64,000 bases of DNA from Glandiceps talaboti. Taxonomy: Eukaryota > Hemichordata > Enteropneusta > Spengelidae. The stretch is taken from NCBI RefSeq assembly GCF_964340395.1, contig NC_135551.1, forward strand, positions 11,575,379-11,639,378, in the 5' to 3' direction. Position numbers and translations under genes: made by a program. This document shows positions 1 through 13,002 of this stretch, one piece after another. The stretch's first letter is position 1. The number at the start of each line of letters is the position of its first letter. Below the pieces are notes generated by a model. That model did not search any database and was not told the DNA's origin. It was given only the letters and a program-made list of their open reading frames with translations.

Positions 1-850
1 AAGGGAGACATCTCAAATGTCACCTGAATTCAGCAGATGTTCCAGAGAGGTCACTTGCTATGATATTACAGGACCACTCTAGATTTGTACAGGATGGCAG
101 TAAAGTGAAGGATGCAAAGGAATATCACAACTGCATCAGACAACCATTTTCAGTATACTACTAACAAGGTTTGTTCTTATATACCTAACTGCTTTTTATC
201 TTGCTGTATTGATTTTGTATTTCGACTTTTCCTATTTTGCAGTAGGCTTGATAGACTTGAAGAGTAGAACATAGTCATGTTTTCTGATACGGGTTGCATC
301 TAATACCAGTATTCTACATTTCGTTGGGAATATTTCATCGCTGGTTTAAATTGATACTCCGGGCATGCCAAATATATGACATAGAAATATTTATGCACAA
401 TTGACAAATATGGATGACATAGATGAACCAATATTGACATCAGAGCAATTTGATGAGCATGTCACCATCACCAAACAAATCATGAAGGAAAAAAGTAGCC
501 GCTGCTGAACTCCAAACACAGACAGAGACACTCGGGTGTGTGATTGACTGTGCCATGCTGCAAGATGATGGCGATTACAATGATGAGGATGATGACAGAC
601 AACCATTGTTCCAGTGAAACTGTTTTGTTCCAGTGCATGGAGTTGATGTCTTGACCACTGCAGGTAATACTGTTATTGTATGGTTCTTTGTTTTCATATT
701 TTGCAGCCTATGAATGTCACTATTTTGTGTGATAGTGTCCTGAAAATAACAGAGATAGTGTGTCCTGCACTTCTAGACAAAGCCGGGCAAATAAGTGATA
801 TATCAACCCCTTTTCACCCACTTTGCAGCATTTCATAATTTATATGTTGT
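1..850 (+). pseudogene. 3' exons of the GGDHGGGS/CLWC-family gene, copy A (truncated by window edge)
   Basis: Only the downstream part of this repeated gene is present. Bases 1-170 align with 27729-27900 and 59301-59480 and read RSLAMILQDHSRFVQ and KVKDAKEYHNC, which resemble a conserved stretch of uncharacterised metazoan proteins known to me only from memory. Bases about 405-560 encode a helical segment (SEQFDEHV) in broken frame. A further exon-like block follows a pyrimidine-AG acceptor near 705 and reads PMNVTILCDSVLKITE and CPALLDKAGQISD before a stop near 835. Copies B and C lose homology just after this last acceptor, so A alone keeps this exon. Frames shift and stops intervene, so it is a pseudogene or a poorly resolved multi-exon gene. 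Function unknown. Confidence 0.5.
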
Positions 851-1687
851 CAGTCATGAACTGTCAACTGAGCAAATAGATAGGTTGGGTATGTAGGTGT
901 GATTTTTAGTATGCATTTAGATACAGCACTCATGTTTGGAAGTAAAGAGCACACATGCAGGTATACCCTAAGGTCCTGTATTCGGATTTCATGTTCTACT
1001 AGTGGCTTTTTCTGTTTAATATTACTGTTCCATCACCTGAAAAGTACAACCAGTTGTGTTTCTTGAACCCAGAGAAACCAGATAAGTATTCTTGCGAGCT
1101 AGTATTTAGTGCCTACTATTTTTTGTACATTTCTATAAGTGCTACCTAAGGCTTGCTTAATATGGGTTGATATAGTGTCATGTCACACTGACCTGTACAC
1201 AGAGTGAGATGACTTAAAAGTTTATCATTTACATACATGTATTGCATGGTGATATAATGTGACAGGTACATTTCTTTTAGCTCACCCATTTTACCATCTG
1301 TTCTTTTTCATATCCAGTCTGTTGTTTCATTATAGATATTTTTTTTAATGTTTCATTAAATCAGTTTTCTAATCGTTCTATTTCATAACATGATTTCTGA
1401 GTTGTATTTGTTTGCTGATATCTTGATTTATGCAAACTGTTTCCAGTTGATTGTACAATGAGCTCAAAACTTACCGGTATATCTTAAATGGACGCTTAGA
1501 CTATTTCAAGTACTTTTACACCTGAAATTGACTTGTTGATATAAACATTTTCACACCCCCTACTTAAGCTTGTTCAACAGCTGATGGCTACATGGCTACA
1601 ATCTCTCAGTTCTAGAGATCCAGTTATTAATACTATTTATTGATTCAGAAATAAAAGTTATGGGAAAGTTTGTACTGTATATACTAG
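851..1687. other. Intron-like or intergenic sequence, partly shared with copies B and D
   Basis: No coding region is seen. About 1370-1680 aligns with 19615-19930 (copy B) and 42500-42720 (copy D), for example the shared words TTTGCTGATATCTTGATTTA and CACCTGAAATTGAC. The rest is unique within the window. Confidence 0.5.
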
Positions 1688-2293
1688 TGTTACGGATGAG
1701 AGAATACAACTTTTTAATATTCGCTAAGTTTTGATGTTTTGCGAGGTCACCGTGAACTCTCAGCTGTCATGAATTAATACTTAGAACAAATGTTTGCATA
1801 TCGCGAATAGTATTCTTCTGAGATGACAACATTAAGTTATTATAAGATCAACAGTGTCAAATAATGACTGATTACAGACAGTTGGAAGAACAATGACGTG
1901 ATCACATTGTTTGGCTAGTTTTCATATTTGTCAATATCATTTGCATTGAATTAAGGCGACGACAATACTTCCGTTTTAGTCATTTATGGTGCTGATTATT
2001 TTATCACCCAATCATTTGAGTATTGTATATTTTATGTTTATAAGAATTTAATGGAATAATAAAATTATGGATTCAGTCTTTGGAAGAGACGGTCTGAGGT
2101 CAGGAGCTTCGATCTGCTTCATGGCCACTTCTAAATGATCCAGGTTAACCATGAACATTGTGTGTAGTCTGAGCTAATTCCCTAAAAGTCCAAGTCGATC
2201 CCGTGTACAGAGTGGAGAGGGAGAGAGAGAGAGAGAGAGTAACAATGAAGGAGGGTTACCTTAACAGTAGAGGTAACCCTCAAATTAGTTACA
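1688..2293. repeat. 5' LTR
   Basis: 606-bp terminal repeat, TG...CA, with an AATAAA-type signal near 2056-2061, a (GA)n tract at about 2216-2238, and a short hairpin (GAGGGTTACCTTAACAGTAG then GGTAACCCTC) at its end. Confidence 0.8.
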
Positions 2294-3880
2294 TTGGTGG
2301 AAGAACCGGCCTTGGACTAGAAGGACCATTGGACTAGAAGGACCATTGTGCGCGTAATGAGACAAATTTAAACTTTATGAAGAATAATTGACAACCTTTG
2401 AAAAGAAGAAAAAAACACAACGCCGCTGGGTGAGTGACAAATCGATGACTCGAGATCTTTTCGAAAGGAAATTTTTAATGATTATGTTGCAATGGTGAGA
2501 AGTCAACTCAAACTAGAACTTGTAAAATATTGCAGAGACGGACTAAGACAACGCAGAAAGAGGGATTGTGTTTCAAAACGTGGAATTGTGAATAAGTAGA
2601 CAGCGATATAGACTTTGACAAACGTTGCAGTGAAACCTTCAACGAGGACCGAACAGCTGACAGGCGATTGGAGATATCGCGTATTGGACGCTGATGCAGA
2701 CTGAAGCAGTTCGCATGTCAACTACATGTTTAAGACATTTGAAGGACAAACAACTCATTAATCATACGGTAGTAGAGATTTGCTAAAGACTGACAATATT
2801 TTATTTCTCGAATTCATTTGTATTCATGATCAGCATTTTTTGTACTGTGTGTACAGAGAATGTGTAAGAAATAATAATTGTATGCTCGATTTAGTTTGAC
2901 GATGAACACTTTTTGAAATCTATTTTCTTATCACAACCATTTCAGTGATGCTGTTTTACATCTCAACGGTCGCGTACAAGCAGAAAGAATACTAATGATG
3001 ATTTTTTTGGAGAACATTTTAGTTTTAATAAGAATATTTATCGGAATATGGAGTATTGGAAACTCCTCGAAGTTTTATTGACTCTGAGTTATTGTGAGCC
3101 GAAACGCTACAGATAAATGCGTTGCTCACAAGTTGAGTCTAATTTTGTGATGTAAAGTTCCTACACAGTAAAGGAAGGCACCACGTTGATATAGTATTAT
3201 ATTGAATCTGCAGTACAAGATAAATATTTGAATTCAGAGATCCGACCGAAATGAGCTGTAATATTGTCTATGCAAAAATTCCTTTCAAATTCCACAAGAA
3301 TTTCTGAAATTCTTCAAATGCTCAAAACCTGTATGATAACTGCTAGTCCAACTATTTTTTCAATCGTACCCGACGTAAAGTTGTTGTTTTTTCACAAAAA
3401 AGAGTGACATCACTTGTTTAATGAAAATATGTATTTCTCGATTCTTGAGTTGTCATTGAAGAGTACCTGTATGGTAGATTTTACAAGTCAAAATTCAAAA
3501 GGGTTTCATTTTTATCTGGGTAAATGATAGGCACGGCTGTGTGAGTGATTGTATAGTCTGATCAGACGCTGTATGATTGAGGAGCTGTATAATAGAGGAC
3601 TTTAAAGGTACTTCTTGAATAACCACTCGCATTTATCGTCAATGTTGAAAAAGATAATTGCTGCAATTCCAATCTTTGAAAGTAAGCTGCCTGTCTCGAA
3701 ATCAGACTGCTGTTCAAAAAATGAGCACACATATTCCAAGTTTGATTTCTTTAATCGTTTGTACTTTTCTCCTTTTCTATCGATTTTCAAAATCATAAAA
3801 AGTGTTTCATTTATGAAAGGCAATTATTTTGAATATTTTAATGTGTGGCGGGGATGCCACACTTTGGGAAAAGGTGATAG

Positions 3881-4472
3881 TGTTATGGATGAGAGAATAC
3901 AACTTTTTAATATTCGCTATATTTTGATGTTTTGAGAGGTCACTGTGAACTCTCAGCTGTCATGAATTAATACTTAGAACAAATGTTTGCATATCGCGAA
4001 TAGTATTCTTCTGAGATGACAACATTAAGTTATTATAAGATCAACAGTGTCAAATAATGACTGATTACAGACAGTTGGAAGAACAATGACGTGATCACAT
4101 TGTTTGGCTAGTTTTCATATTTGTCAATATCATTTGCATTGAATTAAGGCGACGGCAATTCCGTTTTAGTCATTTATGGTGCTGATTATTTTATCACCCA
4201 ATCATTTGAGTATTGTATATTTTATGTTTATAAGAATTTAATGGAATAATAAAGTTTGATTCAGTCTTTGGAAGAGACGGTCTGAGGTCAGGAGCTTCGA
4301 TCTGCTCCATGGCCACTTCTAAATGATCCAGGTTAACCATGAACATTGTGTGTAGTCTGAGCTAATTCCCTAAAAGTCCAAGTCGATCCCGTGTACAGAG
4401 TGGAGAGCGAGAGAGAGAGAGTAACATGGCGGAGGGTTACCTTAACATTAGAGGTTACACCAAATTGTTACA
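3881..4472. repeat. 3' LTR
   Basis: 592-bp copy of the 5' LTR with scattered substitutions, a shorter GA tract and a degraded terminal hairpin. The visible divergence means the insertion is not very recent. Confidence 0.8.
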
Positions 4473-4476
4473 CTAG

Positions 4477-6187
4477 GTTTGTAAAAGAACTAAGTTCATA
4501 GTAAGATGCTATGTAGAGGCCTGAGTAATCAGACAAAAAGTCCAAAAGTAGTGTAGTTGAAGTACAACAGACTATACTTGATACTTGTTCCAATACATGT
4601 ACATCAATCAACTTTACATAGATTTTAAGTTTGAAAGAAATGCTTTGACATATATTAACTTGTATATCATAAATGGCAGTCTTTTAAATTCATTAATATC
4701 ACAAATGCCATCATTACATTTATCATATACCTATGCCCAGATCAATCATTTTTGAAGACATTTAATGCCAAATATCATTTCTGATATGGGACATTAATAT
4801 AAAATGTCATGATATTCAAGTTAAACGTCATGAGAAAGTAGGCCTTTCTGATTAGATACGACACAGTGATTCCGTACATAAGCAAACATACAAACAAAAT
4901 GCTGGTTGATCTTCGACGTAAGCTTATGTTAACTAAAACTGAGACATCTTTCAAAACAGAAAACTTTAAGACAAAAATGTCCATACCAAATAGATACTAT
5001 TGATGATAGTACATTATACAAAAAAATCACAACTACACTGTTCAGGTATGTGCATTTTGTGACTGTATCACTGTAAAAACTGTAGGCCACCTTCTATGTG
5101 TAAACTACACATACAACACAACATACTACAAAAATTACACTCACAATTAATCATTGAGTTTGATAAACATATTAAAGCATTCTCTTAAACTTTTAGAGAA
5201 CCGATACTACTATCAAGCTTGTATTTTGAAATAATTAATATGAAAAGTTGCAATGAAATCTGATGAAAGTTGACAATCACCAAAGCAGGTTGATATGGTC
5301 AGCAGACTGAGTGTACATAAATGTCACCTGACTATAGAGTCGCACGATGCTCAAAGTGCATTACACACTGAGCTCTTTGTATTTTTAGTGTATTCTCTTT
5401 GAATATCTGGGCATAGGCATATAATAAATCAGTTATTAACCTATATCAACACTTCATTCCTTGTATCACTGTTCATGTCATTTCTGCAACATGATACTTG
5501 TCTTACGACTCTTGTCCCTATGCAGAAATGACACTCACAGCAATACAACAAATGAAGAGAAGATATCGGGTATTAAACCTCATAATATTATATTGAATAT
5601 TTTATGAAATGTATAACATAAAAATCTGTACAGTAAGATAACTGAACAACCAATAAAATGTTTTAAATTAACAAAGAACATTTTACTTCAACAAATTCTT
5701 TTAAACCACAAAGTGTTTGATGTCTGTGGTATGCAAATCTTAGAAGAGCTTTGATTTTGAAATGGACAATGGTGAATGATTCTAAGATATTATGCATATA
5801 TATGATACAAATGTAAGTGATCAACTTGATTTCACTCAAATGATGTCACTAAGTATTGTTTGTAGGATTCTTAGTACCATGACCAAAATACAAAATTAAG
5901 TTTGGATCATCTGACACAGCTGTCCTAATTAAAGGTACAGTATGTAGCGTAGCCTCTTTCAAAACAAAAATCTACTTAATAATGAACATTGTGTTACATC
6001 AAATACAACTACACACATAAAACTGTTATTCACAATTTCAGGTTATGCATCACCGTAAACAACACTTCATTATAGCAAACATTTTACATATCTCTCAATG
6101 AGTTTATCTTTAAGTAACATTATAACTACTTCTGAAGTGAAATTGGACTAATTAAACATGAAATTATCCAAGAAAAATTAGTTGATA
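4477..6187. other. Non-coding segment of copy A, shared in pieces with copies B and D
   Basis: I see no gene. About 4490-4720 matches 19925-20180. About 5640-5800 matches 20215-20345 and 42740-42860 (shared word AAATGGACAATGGTGAA). About 5860-5940 matches 42915-42980 (GGATCATCTGACACAGCTGT). These pieces lie in the same order in each copy, so they look like one ancestral intron or spacer. Confidence 0.5.
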
Positions 6188-7550
6188 AATTTGATTAACA
6201 TATTAATAGGGATATCAGAATGGATGATATTAAGAATAAGTCAGTAAGCGAAGTTGGACAGTCAAAGGTGTCTTTTAATCACTTTCAAATTTAATGATTA
6301 GTAATGATTAGTTTGTAATAATATCATATTTAGTGTAACATCATTAAGCAGGTATGAGAAGTAATGGAAAGTGATAAGAATAAACAATATCTATAATTTA
6401 CTGGGAACATATATTGACTGTCAAAGGGTAACAAACCAATATTAAAAACTTACTAAAACATTAATTTTATTCTCTAAACTTCATCATTACGACAAGACCT
6501 GCTTGTAAATTAAGATATTGGGATTACTGATACAAATTAATCCATCAATTAGCTTTGCCTTTCGAGTAAAATGAAAACATCACAGCACAAATTGTTTGAC
6601 AATGTACAATGTATGAAGTATATATATGTACTTATGAACCTGTGTCCATATATTTAGGCTTTCAACATTTTCTATAGACATGTTGCCAGTTCCAAGATGC
6701 ATTGCATGTTGCCCCATACAACACCATGTATTCAGTATATACAGGAGGGGTTGCATGCGCTACTCAGGGGGATGGTTGTCACCTGACTGTACCCTGGGTT
6801 CACCCGTAAAATCCTTCTCTGACATTTTGTCTTTGTTCTATAAAATCACTCATAATTAAAGAGAGTCAACATTTCTTTCCATCATATCATGATGTAATTA
6901 TTATTTCAAATGTAATAAAGATAAAACAAGCCGAAAGTTAACAACATTACATGACGTTGTCTCACACAATACATCTTGCAACCAGAAAATCGTCTATTAA
7001 TCCTATTAATTAAGAACATGATCAATGGATCCAATAGACATGTTTATAATTTTCATTCACATTCACATTTCACAGATAGAATTAGCAGAGGCCAAAAAAT
7101 AATTTGTGGTTATGTATAAAAAAGGCAAGCAGTGTTGCCTTTAATAAAAATAGTATGTCACTGAGAAAAGGGACACACTGAACACCAGTGATATGTTGCA
7201 AAATGTGAAAACACAGGTATTATATGAATTATATTGTAACAGTGTATCTTGATTGGTTTGTAAATTTCATTAGCTAAACTGATCAATTTAAAGTAGGTTT
7301 CCTGACTATTCATCAGGCAGTTGTGGCACTGGTATATACAACCCTGAAGCGAGGAAACATTTTCGTTCAAATAGTAAAATGTTTCCAAAAACAATTACGT
7401 ATGAGCTATATATCACATTTATAGTGAATGTGTACATGCTTATGTCTTTAGTTTTCAGTATTTTACCCCATACATAAACTAAGCACAGGTTGTATTACAA
7501 ATACATGTAGCTGTAACTGTATCTTGCCATCAACATTATATATACTGGAG
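6188..7550 (+). other. Block shared by copies A, B and C with a short conserved ORF and poly(A) signal
   Basis: The segment begins TTGATTAACATATTAATAGG and aligns with 28975-30060 and 61333-62400. Inside it, about 6665-6860, an exon-like stretch follows a CTATAG acceptor-like site and ends with the conserved tail DILSLFYKITHN plus stop. GTAATAAAGATAAA, a canonical AATAAA poly(A) signal, follows about 50 bases later near 6915. Copies B and C keep the ORF more open (RPVASSKMHRVSPHTT, WLSPDCTLGSPVKSFS). It may be a terminal exon of a repeated gene. I do not recognise the protein. Confidence 0.4.
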
Positions 7551-8015
7551 GGGGCAAATCTTAAAGTTTGAGGCATTGTTCATACTTGTGTTGATGTTTA
7601 TGTGTTGACCTCTATAGCAGGTTATAACAATGCTGTGCTTTTTCTTTGCTACTCTAACTGTTTTTCTGCTACGACCTCATGTTGCATATATGAAATCAAA
7701 ATGGAATGCAAAAAATTATGAAAAAGTATAACATCAACATATTTTAAATGTTATGTTATGCAGACAGATAGTTAATACAAAGCTATTCGTTATTTATTAT
7801 TACAAACTATGCAGTGTTTTAAAACCAAATTTTTTAAATCTCACATTACTGTTTTCTTATCAGTGAACCAATAACGATGACGTAGATAACATTATTTTTT
7901 TTTATGGAGGAGAAACTTTACCAATGGTTCTGCTGGACAACATATCACACTGACACTCTTATTCTAATCTGACATTTGCTTTTATGCTGACAATTGAGTA
8001 TGAGAGTGACAATAC

Positions 8016-8114
8016 CTTCATGCTTGCTTCTTTATCTGCTCCACATTCTACAAGATACTTGACAACATCAAGGTGACCACGATGAGCTGCAACGAAGAGA
8101 GGTCCTGCACCATT
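8016..8114 (-). CDS. Single ankyrin-repeat exon (33 codons), copy A
   Basis: On the minus strand this 99-bp exon has a polypyrimidine-CAG acceptor just upstream and a GTATTG donor just downstream. It reads NGAGPLFVAAHRGHLD, then VVKYLVECGADKE, which is a full ankyrin repeat (G-TPL--AA--GHL-VV--L---GAD pattern). It is exactly 33 codons and phase 0 at both ends, so it can be duplicated or skipped without breaking frame. Ankyrin repeats are protein-binding helical modules. The parent gene must extend beyond this exon, but no other exon of it is visible except the copy at 30591-30689. The exon is intact and could be functional. Confidence 0.75.
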
Positions 8115-8414
8115 CTGAAGGGTGAAAAGAAATATACTGATAAGATTATTTGTCAGAATCAATGTACAATCTGAGTCACAACAAACAGGTCTTGCTAGTA
8201 ATGTTGATATGTATACATGAAATAGCAGCCAACAACTCTTATAACCCCCATTCAGTCTGGTCTTTATATAAATTATAACCATAACTTTTTAACTATCTTA
8301 TTTTAATATTGATCAGATTAAAGATTGTAATTATACACCATGTACAGAGAGTACCTGCATACAATATGAGATTATGTAGCCAAAGGATAAAGACTCTTTG
8401 AAATGTTACACCAA

Positions 8415-8591
8415 CATTCCTGTCTTGAACCAATTCTTAACATTTCAACCATACATGTATATTTAATATGGGTTTATAAACAAGACAATCTTGGTTTACT
8501 CAGCTTCTAATAACCTATTATAGTAAATCTTTATGTTTTGAATCAATTCTTACCATTTCAACCATATGTGTATATTTAATATGGGTTTATA
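8415..8591. repeat. 110-bp satellite, copy A, first fragment
   Basis: About one and a half units of the 110-bp repeat (core words TACATGTATATTTAATATGG and ACAAGACAATCTTGG). It is cut at 8591 by the insertion of the next element and resumes at 10899. Confidence 0.8.
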
Positions 8592-10898
8592 CAGTACAGT
8601 TTTTGCCTAAGCTCTCGCCTCAATTCGCGTTCGCATCGCTTCAGCTTCGCTTTCGCTTCGCCTCAATGTCAAGTTTACGGGAGTTCGCTTCAATTAAACA
8701 TCGCTTTCACTTCGCTTCCTTTTCGCGTTGAGTTCGCATTCGCATCGCACCCCATTCGCATCGCGTCAACTTTGTTTCTGAATCGCATTGTGTGGATCAT
8801 GCGCTATTATACCCACATATTTGCATGATAAAGGATTTGAAACGAAAAGTATAAATCATTACGGCTACTAAAATTATTTGGGGTTGTACTTTACTTTTCT
8901 GTCTACGGCACGATAACCCTTTTTGTTAAATTTGCGTTAATAAATGTTGAGTATTACGCAGTCCTTTCCGATCTCCTGTTTGGACATTATCTAGAATACA
9001 CTACCTTCTATACATGAACGAATTTTTTATATTTGCCGTTTTATGTACTTTACTCCGTCATACCTTTAAAATGAAACTTACAAGATTCAAATTACAGAAG
9101 TAAGCAAAATACAACGTACATCTATGTTGAACGTTTTGTATCCGGACCCCATATTTGTTGCGTTCCCGATATCGGTGACAATGTCGCATTTTAAATAAAC
9201 TTAATACTTACGAAAATTTGTTTTTAACTTTTTTTTCTGACGTTAGTTAAGACACATTTATTTAGGCGTCCCACATATCAGTTGTTTCAATATCATAGTG
9301 TTTCTCCATTTCCCTTGTCCATTCATGTAACGACCATGTATTTTGGCAAAAGGAGGATGGTTTTAGTAATAGGCTTCTCCTCATTTCTTGAAGCACATAT
9401 TCTTTTTCGTATTGTCTGCCCGAACCAGATAGAGACGTAATTTACCAATATTTTTTTAAAATACATGTACATAATGCAATCCCATGACAATAAATAAATC
9501 TTTCTCGGTTACAAGACATCAATTGGAATACATTTTGGTGTCCGATCTCTTAATCCCTTTTTTGCATTTCTCTGCTAGACATCGGTCGTATGCGAATAAG
9601 TATGAAATTGAATTCCCCATTTATGATGTATGATCAAAGATCGCGAGCTTACCCATAGTAAGTCTATGATCTCATCATGCACTATTTTTGTTGACACAAC
9701 TAAATGATAGTTGTCAGGCAACCATATCTCATTACAATAGTTGCTATGCCATTCGGCCATGACCTAGATTTGAACTCACGGGCAGGCATCTCTACTTGTA
9801 TTGAAAGTTCGTCAACACGCCCACCCCTTCACACTCTATACTGCTCTTTCACAACTCCAGGTTAGGTGTTTCATATTCGGACTGTATAGGAATACTTATT
9901 TACCATCAAAATGAATAAGGGTACTGCAGTGTTGGTAATATAAATATGAAATCATTCCTGTTCTGACTTTGGGGTTTCTTTTGAAAAATTTCCATAGTGG
10001 TCCGAGTCGTGAGGTAAACGGTTGAAAAGCTAAAGAAAATTGAGTGTACGTACAATGGGAAACGAAAACTCTATCGGCGACCACAGATGAGAAAATTATT
10101 GCAATCATGAACATTATACATTCGCATTGCAACTTATACAGATGACAGCATTACGGTCGTTTCGATAAATTGTCAATTTGGTACGTAGTTTGGCGTTTCG
10201 CTACATACTGTTGGACGTTTCACTACATTATTCGCCCATTATATATTGCGGTGTTCGTGACCTATGAGGAACGTAGAACATCGTAGTGTACCGGGTTTTC
10301 TGCAAAGAGGACTTGTGTTTATCACCACTTTATTTTTGCTCACCACTGTGCAATTGCTTTTTCTACATTTGTTAACATGTGTATGTTAGTGGTTTGTACA
10401 AAGGGATCGTCCCGTTTGTAAAATCGATTTGACTGGTCATTCCATTTAATTGTTGTGACAGTTGTGGCCGTGTTCACGGCACCGGCCAACCAACCCTAGT
10501 GGGGACGATTTGGTAATTGGGGATAATATAACGCACCACCCCCTAATAAATCCATGCATAGAACCTATCTCATAATTTTGAGTTTTAGGTTTGTACAATG
10601 TGCGTAACAGACAGAATTCACGACGTTCAGCAGTGAAAACAAATATGCAAATACTGTCACACCTTTCACAGTATCGCTTCGCCTTCATTGTTGTTTGACG
10701 TGAAGCGACATTCATTGTTTTTTGATGCGATGCGAACATGAAGCGAAAGCGAAGCGAAATGACTGCGATGCGAATGCCGTCATGAAGCGATTCCAAGTTA
10801 CGAAGCGAATTGATTGAAGCGATAATGAGGCGATGCGACTGCGAAGGCGAAGCGAAGCGAACGCGAAAAATGCGACAGCTTAGGCGAAAACTGTACTG
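8592..10898. mobile_element. Non-autonomous DNA transposon, TA duplication, GCGAA-rich ends
   Basis: The element begins CAGTACAGTTTTTGCCTAAG. Its right end is the inverted complement, ending CTTAGGCGAAAACTGTACTG. It splits one 110-bp satellite unit, and the uninterrupted units show that only TA was duplicated. The first and last 190-230 bases are built from dense 5-6-bp words (TTCGC, ATCGC and inverted GCGAA, GCGAT), unlike the AT-rich interior. The 2,307-bp element has no transposase ORF; the open stretch at 10446-10910 is the repetitive end read through. TA target and CAGT terminus suit the Tc1/mariner superfamily, though other TA-targeting families are possible. Confidence 0.85.
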
Positions 10899-11002
10899 TA
10901 TACAAGACAATCTTGGTTTACTCAGCTTCTAGTAACCTATTATAGTAAATCTTTATGTTTTGAATCAATTCTTACCATTTCAATCATAACATGTATATTT
11001 AA
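10899..11002. repeat. 110-bp satellite, copy A, middle fragment
   Basis: One satellite unit lying between two transposon insertions. It ends with TTAA at 10999-11002, which is duplicated at 13510-13513. Confidence 0.8.
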
Positions 11003-11469
11003 GGATGAGATGCAGGTTCGTTGGTGAATTTTGGCCTCTTTTTTTGGGGGCTCATTATGAAGCTTCATGGTATGTGCCATCATTTGGTTAAAAGATTTTT
11101 TGAAAATCGTTCATTTTTTCCATTAATAAATTTGAAATGAAAAAACTCTAACGCTATATGTGTTTTATATGGTTTCATTCCTGAATGTTTATGTACAAAG
11201 ATTTGCATACATAAAGAAGATTGACAGAGACGTTGATTACAGAAGAGTGTCTTTACATATGCAAATGAGCCATAGCTAGTAGGCCTCTGTGCAATGACTG
11301 ACGTGACATTATCTCTTAGCTGTGTTGTTGTACAAAACCAATCAAACTCGGTAAATTTGGTTATAACCAATAAAAAGTAAAAAAATACCTCCTTTGAACC
11401 TGGACTTATGCACGTTGATTTTGACCAGTGCATCGGCTAAAAACGTTACAGTGAAGCGGCCTACACTGC

Positions 11470-11712
11470 ACTACAGCCGCACAGTCGCTTGTAAACTGTT
11501 ACTCCTTTCCTAAATGGTACTTACAAGTTACATACAACACGTAGGGGGAGAGGGGGGGGGGGTTATGACATTGCTACCGATTTCATAAGAATATCGCCAA
11601 TCCCTATAATAACGTCATTGTTCTGTATTAGGACCGTTTAAACAAGAATAAAACCATTTAGGAAAGGAATAACAGTTTACAAGCGACTGTGACTACACTA
11701 GTCTACAGCCTT
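11470..11712. repeat. Nested inverted repeat (hairpin) within the TTAA element
   Basis: CAGTCGCTTGTAAACTGTTA and TCCTTTCCTAAATGGT at 11481-11517 recur as inverted complement at about 11655-11692, with weaker matching extending outward on both sides and a loop of about 140 bases. A poly-G run at about 11551-11561 lies in the loop. Probably a MITE nested in, or an internal module of, the larger element. Confidence 0.6.
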
Positions 11713-13002
11713 CAAGTGTACCCGACGTGACGGCGATGTATTAGATGACGGTTTTCAAGTACCATGCATGTAAAAAAAAAACATACAAATCTCGAATATC
11801 TAACAGTATTGCAGGCTAATTGTTTTAGCCGATCGAAAAAAATTGATGTTTACAAAAATAAAACGATTTCAACACGTTGGCGCATCGAAAATGAACCACG
11901 CTATCTTCGAGACTTGAGAGTTCACGTCAGATGCGTGACATTGCATCGGCGATTTCCGGGTATTACATTTCTGTTTCTGTAAGATTCACAGAACGTGGCC
12001 GTAGACTAGCTTTGAACTTTCGCGTTGGTGGATTTTGACAACGTCCTCTTCACATACTATATTATATTATTAGGGTTAAGGTCCTATAAATTGAGTGTGG
12101 CAACCACACTCTAACGATCGGCTTATCACGGCTCGATCCTTCGTGAACTTTCGAGACACGTCGACACCAAGTCACATGTACTGTAGTAGTATACGTGCGT
12201 TGCGTTGTTTATTTGCGTCTACGATGACGCTGTCTGAACGTAAACGGCAAAGAATTTGGCCTGAGCGATCCTCAAGGCTATTAAAGTTATAAAACGGAGA
12301 TTTTGAAGGTACAAGTAGTTTAAATAAATGAGGTAATGTCTACTACGACTCCGAGTATCATAAAACGTCACTCGCAGTGGAAGAAAAACTGTTGACGTGA
12401 GTTCAAGTACCATTATTTATACCGTAGTTTTGTAACACTCCTTACAATTTGCATAACATTCCCGATGTCGTACGGTGTCGTGGTGTGGAAATTTGATTTC
12501 AGGGAAAGGATTAACTTTTTTTATTGTGTGTCTTCAACGAAACACCAACAACGTAGCAATGCCTAATACATGAGCAGGAATATGGAACGTAGCCCATATT
12601 CGAATCAAAACACGAACACCAACTGCGTAGAGCAAGAGCTTCGAATCCAAACCAGAAAGTATACTATGTAATGTCGAGAACGGCACGCGTACCGTATTAA
12701 AAGATTAAACCAAAGTCTCCACCCGTAGATGAATAATAGATGACTTGACACCTTTATCGCGGGAAACAAACACGTTTCAATCTGTAGCATTTCATGACCC
12801 TCCTAAAATACCCGATTTTCTTCATGTCTGTAGCAAAGCAACGTACACAACCAAATGGCAAGGATTGAGTAACATATTTGCAAGTCACGGAAAACAGCTG
12901 TTGCAATGTCTGTCGAATTTGAAAGCTTTTGTCGGGCGGAAGGAGTCCAATTGTGTTAATTAGCATTTTTCTACGTTCTTTATTTTGTATACTGTGTGAA
13001 GT

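Larger units (their letters stand above)
1688..4472. mobile_element. Non-autonomous LTR retrotransposon, two LTRs, no gag-pol
   Basis: Two direct repeats of 606 and 592 bp begin TGTTA and end GTTACA. They bound 1,587 bp that have no ORF longer than about 100 codons and no recognisable gag, protease, RT or integrase. The element is flanked by a 4-bp duplication, CTAG, at 1684-1687 and 4473-4476. Copy B carries the matching unoccupied site near 19925 (TACACTAGGTTTT), which confirms the boundaries. The base after the 5' LTR begins TTGGTGG, compatible with a primer-binding site starting TGG, and a purine run GGGAAAAGG lies just before the 3' LTR. It is LARD/TRIM-like in structure and its superfamily cannot be told without pol. 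The 3' LTR lacks a few bases, including part of the GA microsatellite. Confidence 0.85.

Noticed and set aside
10446-10910. 154-codon minus-strand ORF as a transposase
   Set aside because: It is the GCGAA-rich terminal repeat read in an open frame and runs past the element's end. It has no catalytic motif.
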